This document shows, piece by piece, positions 6,318 to 8,039 of a stretch of DNA of 8,039 nucleotides. A program made the translations under genes and the position numbers. Under the pieces are notes generated by a model. It was not told the DNA's origin, made no database searches, and saw nothing but the letters and a program-made list of their open reading frames with translations. The stretch's first letter is position 1. Each line of letters starts with the position of its first letter. This DNA comes from Acidobacteria bacterium 37-71-11 (GTDB lineage: Bacteria; Acidobacteriota; Thermoanaerobaculia; Thermoanaerobaculales; Thermoanaerobaculaceae): assembly GCA_002279285.1 (NCBI GenBank), contig NCBR01000106.1:1-8039 (forward strand). The letters run 5' to 3'.

Positions 6318-8030
6318 ATGGCACCCCGCTGGCCGTTCTCGCGCTCGCTGCTTTACCCCTTAACGGCGCTGCTCGTGGCGCTCGCCGTGCTCCCGGTCGG
6401 CCTTGCCGGCTGGGGCTTCGTGAGCTCGAACCGCGAGCAGGTCGCCACCCTCGAGATGCAGTACCTGACCAGGCAGGCGGTCGGCCTGGCGCGCGAGGTC
6501 CAGCTCTACTTCCTCGACAACGTGGGGCGCATCGAGATGATGGCGAAGGCGCTGCGGCCTGGCGAGGGCCGGCCGCTCGACCCCAGGACCGCGTCCGAGA
6601 CGCTCAACGAGCTCGTCAACGAGAACCGCCACATCGAGTTGCTGCGCCTGCTCGACGCGACCGGACAGGGGTCGTTCTTCCAGAACCCCAGCCTGTCCGC
6701 CAGGGCGGAGCACGAGTTGGAGCCGATACTGCGCGAGGCGTTCACCGCCAACCTCGCCGGGCGGTCCGTGCGGCGCGACCTGCTGCGTCTCCCGGGCGAG
6801 GACCCGATGGTGCTGACGTCGCTGCCGGTGCGGACCCCCGGAGGCGCAGTTGCCGGCTCGATGCAGGGGGTGGTCTCGCTCGAGGGCCTGGTGGCGCGGC
6901 TCGCCGAGGAGACCGGACGCGGGGTGACCGTGGACATCGTCGATCGCGCCGGCGAGGTCGTGTTTTCCAGCGAGCAGGGTCACGTCGGCAGGTCGGCCGC
7001 GGACCACCCCCTTGTCGCGCAGTTCCTCAAAGCCCCGGTGCGCCTGACAAAGACGTACCGGGACCCGTTGCGGCGCGGCAACGAGGAGGTGCTGGGCTCG
7101 CTTTGTCCGGTCGAAAACCCGCCGTGGGCGGTGGTGACGGCGCGGGATGTCGGCGTGGCGTTTGCGGCCGTGCGCAGCATGGCGGAGAGGACCGCGCTGC
7201 TCGCGCTGGTGACCGGGTTGGTGGCGATGGTCGCCGGGATCGGGTTGGCGCGCCGGTTGACCACGCCTCTGCGGCATCTGGCCGAGGTGAGCACCGCGGT
7301 GGCGAATGGCGATTATTCCCGCCAGGTGCCGGTCACCTCGCGCAACGAGCTGGGCCGGCTCGCGGAGAACTTCAACGTCATGGCGGTGGAGATCGAGCGC
7401 ACCGTGAGCTCGTTGCAGGAAGCGCTCGCGGAGAACAAGGAGCTGCTGGTCGATTCGATCCGCGCCCTTGCGGCGGCGATCGACGCCAAGAACCCGTATA
7501 CGCGCGGCCACTCCGAGCGCGTGAGTCAGTACGCCGTGGCGATCGCCCGTCACTGCGGCGTCTCGGGCGAGGAGTTGCAGACGGTGGAGATTTCCGCGCT
7601 GCTCCACGACGTCGGCAAGATCGGCATCGACGACGCGATCCTGACCAAGCCCGACGCGCTCACCGACGCCGAGTTCGCCCAGATGCGGGTGCATACGGTG
7701 AAGGGGGCCGCAATCGTGAGTCCGATGAAGCGGCTGCGGGAGATGCTCCCGGGTATCCGCTCCCACCACGAGAACTGGTCCGGCGGCGGCTACCCCGACG
7801 GTCTGGCCGGCGAGGAGATCCCGCTCGTCGCCCGCATCATCGCCGCCGCCGACGCGTTCGACGCGATGACGACCCAGCGCCCGTACCAGACGGCGCTGCG
7901 CCCTGACCTGGCGTACGGCCGCTTGCGCGGCATGTCGGGTACCCGGCTCGACCCCATGGTCGTGCAGGCGTTCTTCACTGCGGTCAAGGAGGGCGACCTG
8001 GTACCCTTTGGCCAGGTGGAGGTGGCGTGA
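6318..8030 (+). CDS. Membrane-anchored sensor with HAMP and HD-GYP cyclic-di-GMP phosphodiesterase domain
   Basis: HD-GYP domains hydrolyse cyclic di-GMP at a di- or tri-iron centre. A first membrane helix (about 11-34) and a second (about 292-311) bracket a periplasmic region of about 255 residues that looks like a double Cache (dCACHE) sensor. HAMP follows at about 312-365 (TPLRHLAEVSTAVANGDY, then NELGRLAENFN), then a short coiled coil. The HD-GYP domain (about 378-560) is complete: HSERV (398-402), HDVGKIGI with His430/Asp431, His459, HHENWSGGGYP (483-493) and Asp512 in DAFDAM. No GGDEF or receiver domain is present. The ligand is unknown. The start is ATG at 6318, six bases after the predicted transcription start, with no Shine-Dalgarno site. 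It is an active-looking phosphodiesterase, but regulation of motility or biofilm is inferred only from the family. Confidence 0.93.
   Translation: MAPRWPFSRSLLYPLTALLVALAVLPVGLAGWGFVSSNREQVATLEMQYLTRQAVGLAREVQLYFLDNVGRIEMMAKALRPGEGRPLDPRTASETLNELVNENRHIELLRLLDATGQGSFFQNPSLSARAEHELEPILREAFTANLAGRSVRRDLLRLPGEDPMVLTSLPVRTPGGAVAGSMQGVVSLEGLVARLAEETGRGVTVDIVDRAGEVVFSSEQGHVGRSAADHPLVAQFLKAPVRLTKTYRDPLRRGNEEVLGSLCPVENPPWAVVTARDVGVAFAAVRSMAERTALLALVTGLVAMVAGIGLARRLTTPLRHLAEVSTAVANGDYSRQVPVTSRNELGRLAENFNVMAVEIERTVSSLQEALAENKELLVDSIRALAAAIDAKNPYTRGHSERVSQYAVAIARHCGVSGEELQTVEISALLHDVGKIGIDDAILTKPDALTDAEFAQMRVHTVKGAAIVSPMKRLREMLPGIRSHHENWSGGGYPDGLAGEEIPLVARIIAAADAFDAMTTQRPYQTALRPDLAYGRLRGMSGTRLDPMVVQAFFTAVKEGDLVPFGQVEVA
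8018..8022 (+). promoter_or_regulatory. Ribosome binding site for a downstream gene
   Basis: GGAGG lies inside the last codons of the HD-GYP gene, 10 bases before ATG at 8033 and 4 before an overlapping GTG at 8027. It implies a further gene translated from the same mRNA. Confidence 0.45.
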
Positions 8031-8032
8031 CG

Positions 8033-8039
8033 ATGCGAA
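8033..8039 (+). CDS. Possible start of a downstream gene, cut by the window edge
   Basis: An ATG two bases after the HD-GYP stop, with GGAGG ten bases upstream, suggests a coupled gene. Only Met-Arg is visible, so nothing can be said about the product. GTG at 8027, in the same frame, is an alternative start. Confidence 0.3.

Overview
This 8 kb window comes from a very GC-rich bacterial chromosome. Genes are tightly packed, starts are ATG or GTG, and stop/start codons overlap. The order gmk-rpoZ-coaBC, followed by a family 4 uracil-DNA glycosylase, suggests an environmental Gram-negative lineage such as Acidobacteriota or a deltaproteobacterial group. That placement rests on gene order and composition only and is weak. 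I see no mobile element, tRNA, rRNA or CRISPR array.

Layout. Positions 1-378 hold no convincing gene. They contain three degenerate copies of a 60-70 nt element that can form hairpins, followed by more short hairpins. From 379 to 4448 five genes lie on the plus strand: gmk (guanylate kinase), rpoZ (RNA polymerase omega with an unusually acidic tail), coaBC (coenzyme A synthesis), a 4Fe-4S uracil-DNA glycosylase, and a PLP-dependent threonine aldolase. The first four are joined by overlapping or abutting codons and are surely co-transcribed; the fifth follows after 40 bp with a good ribosome binding site. Positions 4449-4586 separate convergent genes and carry two different heptamer repeat arrays and a purine tract. 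A minus-strand gene (4587-6275) encodes a PolX-like protein whose PHP nuclease residues are intact but whose polymerase catalytic aspartates are all missing. Diverging from it across 42 bp is a membrane-bound HD-GYP cyclic-di-GMP phosphodiesterase (6318-8030), apparently served by an extended -10 promoter that gives an almost leaderless mRNA. A further gene probably starts in the last 7 bases.

Functionally, the first block is housekeeping (nucleotide supply, transcription, CoA, uracil repair, amino acid metabolism). The PHP nuclease and the glycosylase could both act on damaged DNA. The HD-GYP protein is a signalling module unrelated to the rest. The most interesting points are the repeated hairpin-forming region before gmk, the polymerase-dead PolX, the acidic omega tail and the heptamer arrays. 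I do not see a clearly new multi-gene system.
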